64,000 nt of DNA from Miscanthus floridulus (Eukaryota; Streptophyta; Magnoliopsida; Poales; Poaceae), in NCBI RefSeq assembly GCF_019320115.1, contig NC_089598.1:28243711-28307710 (forward strand), given 5' to 3'. A program made the position numbers and the translations under genes. The notes under the pieces were generated by a model. It was not told the DNA's origin. It worked only from the letters and a program-made list of their open reading frames with translations, and ran no database searches. The stretch's first letter is position 1. Every line of letters starts with the position of its first letter. Below are positions 1 to 9,891 of the stretch, one piece after another.

Positions 1-955
1 AACATAAAATATGCGGGAGCATTTGTCAAGCCAAAAGACATGACAAGATACTCATACAACCCGTATCTGGTGGAAAATGCAGTTTTTGGTATATCCTGTG
101 GCCTAATCTTAATCTGATGATAACCGGATCTCAAATCTATTTTTGAGAACACCTTGGCCTTGGATAATTGGTCAAACAGAACATCAATATGTGGCAAGGG
201 ATATTTATTCTTGACGGTCACAGCATTGAGTGGCCTATAATCTACGCACATTCTCAACGTGCCCTCTTTCTTTTTCTTCACAAACAAAGCTGGACATCCC
301 CATTCAGACTTGCTTGGCCGAATAAACCCCTTTTTCGACAAATCTTCTAATTGCTTCTTTAGCTCAGCTAACTCGTCGGGAGGCATCCGATAGGGCCTCC
401 TTGAAATCGGAGCTGTTCCGGGGACTAACTCAATTCCAAACTCAATCTCCCTATCTGGCGGAAGACCAGGTAGCTCATCCGGGAATACGTCCGGGAATTC
501 ACACACTACCGGAATCTGATGAATAGGAATGACTGCCGTAGCGCATGTAACACTTATAAGGTCTGTTCTTCGAGGCAATGGTACTTGGAAAGTACCCTCA
601 CCCAGGGGATCCTTAAGGGTAAGTACTCGACCTCCAGTATCTATGACTGCTCCCCAATCCTTCATCCAATTCATCCCTATAATGACATCCAAGACTAACC
701 CAGGCATAACTATCAAGTTCACTCGGAACTTCCTGCTACCTAATTCAAGGGTTGCCCCTCGAACCATCCGGTTGGTCAAAACATCAGCCCCTGCTGAACT
801 TATACGGTAACCATAACCCAATTCTGTGCATAGTTGTTCATGCTTCTGTGCAAATGCTTGACTCATAAAAGAATGCGATGATCCAGAATCAAATAGAACA
901 ACTGCAGGGTTTTCATTGACAGTAAACTTACCAGCAGTGACGGGCTCTCCCTCTG
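1..955 (-). CDS. pol: E1 Ty3/gypsy protease and reverse transcriptase (partial)
   Basis: This is the N-terminal part of pol, cut by the left window edge. On the minus strand an aspartic protease motif (VVLFDSGSS) lies near 900-876. It is followed by the usual linker ([20 protein letters not shown]) near 500-440. The start of reverse transcriptase includes [11 protein letters not shown] and ends at [13 protein letters not shown] at position 3. The DSG codon at 890 and the ATG at 5 are in one frame, and the parts I translated by hand are open. The same frame matches the gag start at 2132, so gag and pol were one reading frame. The sequence resembles chromovirus (Tekay/Del) pol. The YVDD/FIDD box, RNase H and integrase lie outside the window. 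As the innermost element it looks younger than its neighbours. Confidence 0.88.
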
Positions 956-2132
956 AATTTCATCCACTGTTGTACTGTGCACTCTAGCATTATAAGTCTG
1001 CTGCTTCTTCTTGGGCGGGTATGGACAAAACCTCGAGAAATGACCGGGTTGATCACAGTTATAGCAGGGTCCTCTCACTGTCCCGGCAGATCCCACAGCT
1101 CCCTTGGAACTGCCTTGTACCGCAGTTGCGGCTGCTTTGTTGGGCTGTACTGCCATCTTGTACGGCTTTTGAGGTCCACAGAAAGTTCTGGCTTCTTGGC
1201 TGAGGTGGCCTGAATCTAGCACCAGGTGCCGATGGGCGATAAGGAGGACGACCTCCCATAGGTGCTCTAGCTTGAGACGGCCCACCTTCGAAGGCTCTCT
1301 TGCGTGTCTTGGCTGCGGTGCTGGCGTTGTTATTCTTCTCCTGCTTCAGACAGTCACTGATGAAGTCGTTGAATCTGACGCGGTTGTTGGTACCAACATG
1401 CTTCATCATTTTTGGATTGAGACCCCTCTTAAAACTGGCTATCCTTTTGGCATCTGTGTCAACCATGTCGGGAGCATAGCGACACAAGTTGTTGAAGGCA
1501 TGCAGGTATTGCGTCACGGTTTTGGTACCCTGGTTCAATGCCAGAAACTCTCCCAACTTCATTTCAGTCAGCCCGGGTGGAATATAGACTCCACGGAAGG
1601 CCTCAGCAAACTCTCTCCAAGAAATCTGAGCATTTGGAGGGAAGGTGGTGCGATGGTGCTTCCACCACATTCCCGCCGGTCCTTGCAATTGAAGTGCAGC
1701 ATACTCCGTTTTCAGCACCTCAGTCATCCTCAACACACGGAATTTATCTTCCATCGTGTTGATCCATTCCTCAGCATCGAGTGGCTCTGTTGCTTCCTTG
1801 AATACGGGTGGCCTGGTGTCCATGAAATCCTTGAAGCTGCTGTACTGGTTTACTCCCATGCCACCGCCTTGATTGTTACCACGTTGCACGTTGTTGGCTA
1901 TGGTGCGCAGAAAATCTTCCATGTTCTTCTGGGATTGTTCTGCATTGCGCTGACTCCCGAGCAGCTGTGCGAGAAACATCTCGGTGGTGAACGGGGGAGG
2001 AGGTGGCAAATGCGGTTCATGGGGAGGCTCATTGTTGTTGCCATGATTTCCTCCACCACCACCAGTCCCTGAACCGTTAGCACCGGGCTCAGCGGCTTCA
2101 TAAGTGGTTCGGCGAGTGTTTGTCATCTGCAT
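956..2132 (-). pseudogene. gag: E1 gag polyprotein with two compensating frameshifts
   Basis: Gag forms the virus-like particle and binds the element RNA. The ATG at 2132 opens a frame with a Gly/Asn/Pro-rich N-terminus. The retrotransposon gag core follows (PPVFKEATEPLDAEEW, then GPAGMWWKHH, then GEFLALNQGTKTVTQYLHAF). The zinc knuckle CYNCDQPGHFSRFC (about 1073-1030) lies in a different frame. The original frame returns in the protease, since 2132 and 890 are in register. One indel near 1200 and an opposite one near 955 therefore shift only the knuckle segment. The frame is otherwise open. As it stands, the protein made would stop before the knuckle, so E1 gag is probably non-functional unless this is a sequencing error. 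Confidence 0.85.
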
Positions 2133-2493
2133 ATTTCAGCAACAAGTAATGATTGAGTGGAGCTGTAATAATTGCGAGTGAAGGAAAAATTATGCCGTAC
2201 TGAATTTACTAGAGAGAATAAATTCATACAATAAAACAGAGGCACAATAATCGCAATTCCAATTAAAACAACAGCACTTAATCGGATTACTTAAACGGCA
2301 AACATCGCGTCCATACAATCACATTGCCAGCATACATACACTGGACTTTTTATGCGTTCAGATATCGCATTCGAAAATCAAGTTCCAAACACATGCAAAT
2401 TCTCATACGTTCGAAGCAACATATGATAGATTACATGCCAACAAAAGAAAGGTCATCGCGACAAGACCTAGTTACTAGCGCAAGGCAACTAGC
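2133..2493 (-). other. E1 spacer between the H3-like ORF and gag
   Basis: These 361 bases separate the stop of the H3-tail-like ORF from the gag start. They are AT-rich and I see no coding sequence on either strand. Gag translation from a full-length transcript would need re-initiation, an internal entry site or splicing. I see no clear splice pair. Confidence 0.55.
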
Positions 2494-3483
2494 CTACTCC
2501 TCGTGGCCATCGTCGGGATCGGAGACGTCACCATCGCCTCCCGGTGAAACTACAGGCTCATCCTGGTTGTCGTCGTCGATGTCCATGCCAGCGGCGTTCG
2601 GCGGAGCATATGGGCCAACCCCATTGTAGAGCGCGTGAAACTCTTCGTGCAGGTTGCCGTTGTATTCCTCTAGCTCATCGACTCTCTGCAACAAAAGGTT
2701 TCTTGCGTTCCAGGCTTCATTCCTTTCCTGGACCAACTGTCCAATCATGCGGTCTGCATTGTTGTTGGCTTGAGTCAACGTATGCACTCGCTGCATAGCT
2801 CTATCACCTCTCTCAACCGCCTGATCTCGCTGTAAGTTCATATCAGCCAACTGCTCCTGCAAGCTAGCTATGGCTCGTGCCTGTCTCTTCTTCTGCTTCT
2901 TCCCTTTGAGCTTATCCTCACTACGCAAGCCAGTCAAAGTCCAGTAGGTACTCTCGAGACCCTCATACGCTCTGATGGCGGCGAACATAGCACTCATTGT
3001 CTGGTTGTCGCTAGCCTATCCCTCAGCTGGACCTCTGACCAATGCGCTTCCTTGAGGCTGAACCCAAATGGCATCACGAGGATCATCCCTAGGAAAAGTA
3101 CCAGCTAGAGCTGCAGCAAGCTCACTGGGAAATCTGCTCATAATGTCCCTGATGACACGGAAGGCTGCTCCCTCTGCACCCTCAGCTGGAGTGCGACCCT
3201 CAAACTCCAAATACCAACCATCCCAATCTGGGGCATCACCAAGAGCAGGAACCGTGATCTCCACCACTGCAAGTCCATCATCTGCTAACTGGCTCTCATT
3301 CCAAGAGTACACCGGCTCTTGACCCTCTGGGTACCCCACATCATGGAGCACTCTCCAAAGCAAAGTTGGCATGCCAAACTCGCTCAAGAAGGTGTCCATG
3401 GTGCGGTGCTCCCTCAGGGCCAACGGACGTCGAGGTGCTCTTCCTCCGGTGGACTTACGGGCGGTCTGCTTTGTGCGGGCCAT
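2494..3483 (-). CDS. E1 extra ORF with histone H3 tail mimic, coiled coil and acidic end
   Basis: The ATG at 3483 begins MARTKQTARKSTGGRAPRR. Without Met, residues 1-13 equal histone H3 and 18 of the first 21 match; the changes are K14R, K18R and Q19P. The modifiable residues R2, T3, K4, R8, K9, S10 and T11 are kept. About 130 residues with no recognised family follow, including WRVLHDVGYPEGQEP and WYLEFEGRTPAEGAEGAAF. An in-frame TAG stands at 3018-3016. The same frame then resumes as a Lys/Arg patch (KLKGKKQKKRQAR), a coiled coil (ERNEAWNARNLLLQRVDELE) and an Asp/Glu-rich end. It lies between primer site and gag, a place used for extra ORFs in some plant gypsy elements. An ATG three codons upstream (MLQM) is possible, but 3483 gives the H3 register. 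Function is inferred: competition for H3-tail readers or writers. It is not a host H3 gene, as no histone fold follows. Confidence 0.85.
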
Positions 3484-4258
3484 CTGTAGCAAAAGTTCTC
3501 TTATTACTTCGGGGAAACATATTTTTGGTGATACACTTTTATCAAAATGAGATAATCAATTTATAAGGGGAGGTATGCATGAGATGAATGAGATGCACAA
3601 GTAACATGATGTATGTTCGTGTCGTACGTTCTCACAAACTTAGGAAATAAATAATTTCTAACGACGAATTCGGTGGCATAACAACGATCTCTCAATTACG
3701 TAGCTAATACGTTCTACATGATAGCGTTGTTATGTACCTGCAGAAGATTCATTTCAGCCCAATTCCCAATGAATGCATAAAAGCAGTAAAATTTTTATCT
3801 ACACGCTCTACACGAATCCCCGATACGTGTACAACGGTAGTAACTACCCGAATCATCATCCTAATGATGGCATCGCCTCCACAGACGGAAGACCCTCACA
3901 TGAGATACCTTGGTAAAACATGCGTAGAACATGTAATTACTCCAGCACCATATAAGCATTCACCCTAGATCGGCGGTGTATCCGATCATGCTCTCACAAC
4001 TCACACTTACCGAGGCGTAGAGGCAATTGATCCATTCATTACCACTCAAACAAGTGGCACTCATACAATAGCACGCCGTATGAGCGACGAAAGAGAAATA
4101 TGATGCAAGAACCCCAGTCAGTACTTAATTAAGCCACCTAAAGTCCTTAACTGGGCATAAAGGATATGATCACTGGCACACTTTATAGTTTTAAAAATCA
4201 CGTTTTCCAATGCCTTTTTGTTTTAAATACACTTGTGAATAGTAACACGCTAAACCAT
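3484..4258 (-). other. E1 untranslated leader
   Basis: This AT-rich stretch between primer site and first ORF has no coding sequence I can support. It should be the 5' leader of the genomic RNA, where packaging signals would lie. No specific signal was recognised. Confidence 0.6.
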
Positions 4259-4270
4259 GCTCTGATACCA
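4259..4270 (-). promoter_or_regulatory. E1 primer binding site (initiator Met tRNA)
   Basis: The minus strand reads TGGTATCAGAGC, complementary to the 3' end of plant initiator Met tRNA. It is two bases from the LTR end at 4273. This is the priming site for minus-strand cDNA and fixes the orientation of E1. Confidence 0.93.
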
Positions 4271-4272
4271 GC

Positions 4273-7200
4273 TGTGACAGAACCGACCAATTATACGAAA
4301 TTAAGTGAGAAAATCATCCACTAGAGCAGACGATTTATCCAACTTAAGCCCGTATAACCCGGTAGTCCGTGAAATCACGAAGGATTTCAAACCAACTCGT
4401 GTCCCAGCCATGATCATAGTAAGTTTAGCGGTCACCATCACATATTACATAAAAGTTCGCGGTCTCAGATACATCAGAGTTTAAACATAGTTATTACAAA
4501 CCAGTTCGAATAAAAGTAGCGGAAGTCATTTGTTCAAACCACACACACACTCACGCGGAGTTTAAATACAGTGCCAGCGGATGATCATCTCCAACAAAAG
4601 CATTAGATGAGACGTAAGGAATGACCATGCCCATGGTCCTAAGCATCACCCATTGCAGGATACAGGCAGTTGATACAGTAGCCATAGTACATCTGCCCAT
4701 CTGCAACAAGTGGGAATAAAACCCTGAGTACGAGAAGGTACTCAGCCAGACTTACCCGACATAACCGAAAATAATGACACCAAGGATTATGAAGGGCTTT
4801 ATAGTAGGGTAGCTGACTCATTTGCAAAAGAAGCATTTTTAGCATTTCAAGAACCTTTCTAAAAGCATTATTGCCAAGTTAATTATTATTAACCTGTCCA
4901 CTAGATTCGCACCTATACTAGAGTAAACATGTGATTAAGCAGATAATGATAACCAATGATCATTAAGCAACTTCCATACTGTCATATTCACTATAACTGT
5001 CCAAGTGTTCCATAACATTTACTACGATGAAGTAACTCAAGTCAAGTGCTCACTATCTAGGAGCGATGGCGATTCGAATCGATTCCTAACCAGCTGGTGA
5101 TTTATTCCTTACACAAACCTCACTCACCCGCTAAAGTGAGATATTGATCACCGAGTCAACTTTCCAGGAATCTCGAGTTTGCCAGGAACCACATGTACCC
5201 GGGGGCCGACCGACTGCACTTTGGTCTTATCATCCCGCCCCCGTGTCCTACCACACCTGCTCCAGTACAGTGCGTTGCGGGCAATCTACTCGGCCCAAAA
5301 AATCTCCTAGCTTCGCGGTCGGAAGGTACTTTATCCGGCCAGCTAAATGTAAGGCATGCGTTCAACATGACTCGAGGCCCAACAACGGTCGGTCCTTAAT
5401 CGACACAGACGGAAACACTACAGTCCAGAACTCTGCAAGTCTCCGTCCGGTCTCAACTTCATTTAACACTTAGTTATACCATGACTTCATAGTCATCCAA
5501 GCAGATCCAGGTAACCACCTATAGCTCGCAGGTGACAGGAAATCACCCGACTTCTACCGGTCTAAGCCAGCTAAGCATTGACTCGACTGCGGATACCAGG
5601 GTAACAAGGATATAGTATAACAAAGGTAAACAAGGTATAATGCAGCAACGGTTGCAAACAACTCCTGAACGTAATGCATCAATTAAAGTAAAGCATTTAA
5701 TTAAATCATTGCAAACCGGGAGAAAAATGCTCCGGGGCTTGCCTCTCTCGAAGGAGCTCGGACGGTGATCGGGGCACTCCGGAAGTTCCTCAACGTCCTC
5801 CTCGTCGGCTTCTGGCACTTCCTGCTGCTGCACCTCGAGCTGCTCCTCGGGCTCCTCGGGTATGACGACTGGGTTCTCGGTTTGCGATCCTGTATGATGC
5901 AATGCGTGTAAGTGATTATGCAAACGGTGCATCGAAGGAGATGAATGCAATGGATATGTTGAAATGCAAGGTAGTCAACATCATCTAAGAACTATACTAC
6001 AAGCACATGTCATCTACTGCATTCTTTTCTACTACTAATATGTTAAGTTAACCTATCTTATGAAATGCTTCAAAGATACACCAAAGCTTTACGACTTTCT
6101 TAATCACACTTAAAGCGACACTGGCTTAAACCCTAGTTAATAATAGGTTTGAATAGCAACCTATATTTCTGATGCTCCTAAAAATCTGAGAAAATTGCAG
6201 TAGCATACTACTACCCTAAACAGACTACCATAAAAATTTCATGGCATTTGGATAAGTAAACCATCCTACACAAAAATGACAAGCTATAGCATGAAAATGA
6301 GCATGAAATTACTTTGTACTATGAAAAGTGTCAAACAACAGAATTAATATTTTTCCTAGGTTCTTCATAGCATATAATGACTGTACAAAAATTACCACAT
6401 GCATGTTTTATACAAAGTTTGCTCTCTATCAAAAATAACAAAAATCAGCCCTTAAAGGCACTTGAACTACACCTCCAAAGTTTTCCACAGCACATGCATG
6501 AAACAGATTTTTCCTAAGGAGTACATGACACAAGAAGATTAACAAACTTGGAATCATATTTTTCTGAAGCCTATATATTTTTCTACATATTTTTCAAGTT
6601 ATCAGCAATATTCATGATTAAATAAAGTTCTACAGAAAAGTATCTCAAAAATGACATGCACAATTTTTCCCAAGTAGATCTGGTGATAAGGAACCTAGAA
6701 AAATTTGTTTCAACAAATTTGGAGCAACTTTGAGTATCCAAATATTTTGCAAACCATTTCTGTTTTCAAATAACAAATAATAAATGGAAATTAATTCATT
6801 TCAGAATGCTGGGCCGGCCCGAATGGAACAGCTGGCCCATGGCCATCACCGGCCTGCACGGCCCGAGCGCGGGGGAGAGGAGATGGCCCATCAGGGCGTC
6901 AGCCCCCGGCCCGGCTCGGCCTGGCCAGCCGAGGCGAGGCGCCATGCCGGAGCGCGCGCTGGCGCGACGGCGGGGCTCGGCCAGCGGCCGGCGGCCGTCT
7001 CCGGCCACGGCAGCGCCAGCGAGCGAGCGCAGGAGACGCGCGAGGAGAAGGCGAGCTCGGTAGGGTAGCTAGGCGAGGCTGGAGGGGAGAAGGAAGACGG
7101 ATTCCACGGCGGCCGTGCACAGCGGCGCCATGGCCGTCGGCGGCGAGACGCGGGGAGGCCCGACCTGTGCTCGGAAGGCGGAGCAAGTTTGAGCACGACT

Positions 7201-8161
7201 TCGAGGAAGGCGAGGCGGAGCTCGGGGCACGAGGAATTGGAGAAAGGCGCGGTGGTGAGGGAGTTTGATGCCGGCGGAGCTCGGGCGTGGCGAGGGCGGA
7301 GCTCGGGGCTCGCGGCGAGGGCGGAGGGAAGGGCAGCGCGGCAGGAGTGAAGGCAGAGCGCGTACGGCTGGCAGCAGGGCGCGCTCCTCTTCAAGCCCGC
7401 CAGCGCGCTGCGTGGTCAGAGCTAGCCGGGCGCGTGGCGGACACGCGGCGGGCGTCGCCTGACGCGGGTCGGGACGTGGCGCGGCGACGGGCACGGCGCG
7501 CGGGAGAAGAAGGCGCGGCGCGCGGAGGCAGGCCGGGCTGGCGCGGTGCTGGGCTGGGCCGAGCGAGGCGAGGCGCGCGGCGCACGGGAGCTCGCTGGGC
7601 CGGCTTCGGCTGGCAGGCCAGAAGCGAGGCGGCGGCCCAGAAAAATTGAAATGGAATTTTTCAATTGATTTTTAAGAAAATTTTAAAATGCCATCTTTCA
7701 AACATTATTTTGAGCAAGAAAATGACCTCTTTTGAAAATGTACCAAAAATGAAAGTTGCTTAGAATTTAATTCCCTACAACTTTGCTTTAGGTTGCTCAG
7801 ACATGCATAGACTCTAAGTTATACTTTTTAAACAGTCAAACCAAAGAGTCCAGGAGTCAAAACAAGTCAACCACTATTTGAAAACTTAATTTGTCAAAAT
7901 GGTTAACATGAACATTGTTCCTAATGACTTTCTAAGCATAGCTAAGGTGTTTAGAAATATATTTAGCCATATCACACATTGGTCACGCAAGAATCAAGCA
8001 CAGAATGCACTGAAACGATGAAAAACAATACAAATGTTATATTTGTTTCAAGGCCATGTTTTCCCATGTTTCAAGTGACATATGCTCATGAATTGATGAA
8101 TGATGCTCATGAATATGAAATGCAAGTGCAATTAGGCAAGAATAACACCAGGGGTGTTACA
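4273..8161 (-). repeat. E1 5' LTR, about 3.9 kb
   Basis: On the plus strand it runs from TGTGACAGAACCG, beside the primer site, to GGGGTGTTACA at 8161. In element sense it starts TGTAACACCCC and ends in CA, a normal TG...CA LTR. At 3889 bp it is long, as in Tekay/Del-type elements. It shares short blocks with the E2 LTR (such as AATCACCCGACTTCTA near 5541) although most of the rest has diverged. The ORFs in it have no homology I recognise. Immediately to the right the E2 RNase H frame begins, so 8161/8162 is an insertion junction. The partner LTR and target duplication lie outside the window. Confidence 0.88.
6790..7655. other. GC-rich, CpG-dense block inside the E1 LTR
   Basis: About 860 bp of very high GC with many CGCG and GGCGG runs, in an LTR that is AT-rich on both sides. 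Overlapping open frames on both strands (up to about 167 codons) come from the lack of AT-rich stops and have Arg/Ala/Pro-rich translations, so I do not call genes. It lies about 0.5-1.4 kb from the LTR start in element sense. The E2 LTR has a weaker GC block in the matching place (about 14345-15230). Confidence 0.8.
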
Positions 8162-9498
8162 GTAATGCACCTCCAAGTCATAATCTTTAATCAATTCTAA
8201 CCATCTTCTTTGCCACATGTTCAATTCTGATTGAGTAAAGATATACTTTAGACACTTGTGATTTGTATAAATATGACAAATATTACCAAGCAGATAATGC
8301 CGCCAGATCTTCAAAGCATGGACAACTGCTACTAATTCCAGATCATGAGTTGGATAATGTTCTTCATGTTGCTTAAGTTGTCTAGAAGCATAGGCAATGA
8401 CTTGGCCTTCTTGCATCAATACACACCCAATACCAATACCAGACGCATCACAATAAACATCGAACAGCTTCTCGATATCTGGCTGTGCTAACACTGGTGC
8501 AGTGGTTAATAATCTATTCAAGGTCTGGAAAACTTCTTCACAGTTGGGTGACTAGACAAACTTGGCTTGGTTTTTCACAATCCAGTGATGGCCTTGGATA
8601 TTCTAGAGAAATCTAGAATGAAACGACGGTAATAACCCACCATTCCCAGAAAACTTCAAACCTGATGAACAGTGGTTGGTGGTTTCCAATCTAGTATATC
8701 CTTAACTTTGCTTGGATCTACTGCAACTCCTTCAGCTGATAAGACATGTCCTAAAAACTATACATCCTTTAACCAGAAGTCACACTTACTAAACTTGGCA
8801 TATAACTGATGTTCTCTTAGGCGTGTCAGAACAACTCTGAGATCTTCAGCATGTTCTTTCTTGTTCTTGGAGTATATTAAGATGTCATCAATAAAGACTA
8901 CTACAAACTTGTCTAGCTCAGGCATGAACACTGAATTCATTAGATACATGAAGTGAGCTAGGGCATTCATCAAACCAAAAGACATTATCAGGTATTCATA
9001 TAATCCATATCTGGTGGTAAATGTCGTTTTGGGAATATCTTCAGGCTTAATTTTGATTTGATGATATCCTGACCTCAAATCAATCTTGGAGCAAACCTTG
9101 GCTCCAGCCAGTTGATCAAAAAGCAAATCTATCCAGGGTAAGGGATATCTATTTTTAATTGTCACTTTATTCAATGGTCGATAGTCAACACATAATCTCA
9201 GGGTCTCATCTTTTTTTTTCACAAAAATTGTAGGACATCCCCAAGGTGATGAACTAGGTTGGATAAAGCCTTTATCAATCAACTCTGGCAATTGAGTCTT
9301 CAACTCAGCTAATTCCTTAGGAGGCGTCCTATAAGCTCTCCGAGAGATCGAAGCTATTCTAGGATTAAGATCTATTCCAAATTGAACATCTCTATCAGGT
9401 GGTAGACTGGGTAAATCTTTAGGAAAAACATCTAGAAATTCACAAACTACAGGGATGTCTCTAATCTCTTTGATGGAAGTTGCACAAACTTTTTCCAC
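8162..9498 (-). pseudogene. pol: E2 gypsy reverse transcriptase and RNase H, cut by E1
   Basis: Reverse transcriptase covers 9498-8758, from [17 protein letters not shown] through [20 protein letters not shown] and [13 protein letters not shown] to the active site [18 protein letters not shown] is the usual chromovirus form. NAPAHF has become NALAHF. The part from 8757 to 8522 is recognisable but broken by stops. RNase H begins at 8521 ([14 protein letters not shown], then [20 protein letters not shown]). A normal TDHKSLKY reads TNHKCLKY. The frame then runs into E1 at 8161/8162, so the end of RNase H and the integrase are displaced beyond the left edge. Not functional. Confidence 0.88.
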
Positions 9499-9538
9499 TG
9501 ATCTCTTTAAGATTGGAAGTTGGATAAGAAGCTGAGAA

Positions 9539-9880
9539 TTACTGTGACAAACTCAACCTTATTGTCCTATTCAAAGTATCTACAACAGCCTTATGCTGAT
9601 ACATCCAGTTCATATCTAGGATCACATCTATATCCTGATCTTTTAAAATAATTATGGTTGTGGGAAAAATGTGCCCACCTAGGTTTATGGGTACCTGGTA
9701 CACCATTTCCTTAGTACACAGATGTCCCCCGGGTGACTGTATATAGAAATTTTCCTTTGTTTCCCCAATTGGAATTTCATGCTTTATGACAAAGGTTCTA
9801 TTGATGAATGTATGAGATGCACCAGAATCGAAAAGCATAACTATAGGATGATCGGCGATAGGAAACATACCCAGCATCAC
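9539..9880 (-). pseudogene. E2 gypsy aspartic protease
   Basis: The protease cuts the Gag-Pol precursor. The minus-strand frame carries the active site IVMLFDSGASHTFINR about 12 residues in, then a flap-like Gly-rich part and DVILDMNWMYQHKAVVD, where families usually have ILGMDWL. About 113 residues, the usual size. It is out of frame with reverse transcriptase (start 9498) and with the gag pieces, so the polyprotein is broken. Confidence 0.82.
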
Positions 9881-9891
9881 GGGTTCCCCTT

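Noticed and set aside
1272..2072. 266-codon plus-strand ORF
   Set aside because: Shadow of E1 gag on the minus strand, which has clear gag motifs.
3016..3483. Host histone H3 gene
   Set aside because: Only about 21 residues match H3; no histone fold follows, and the ORF lies between a primer site and gag of a retrotransposon.
6784..7664. Overlapping ORFs of 60-167 codons on both strands
   Set aside because: They come from high GC content with few stops, are compositionally biased (Arg/Ala/Pro) and lie inside an LTR.
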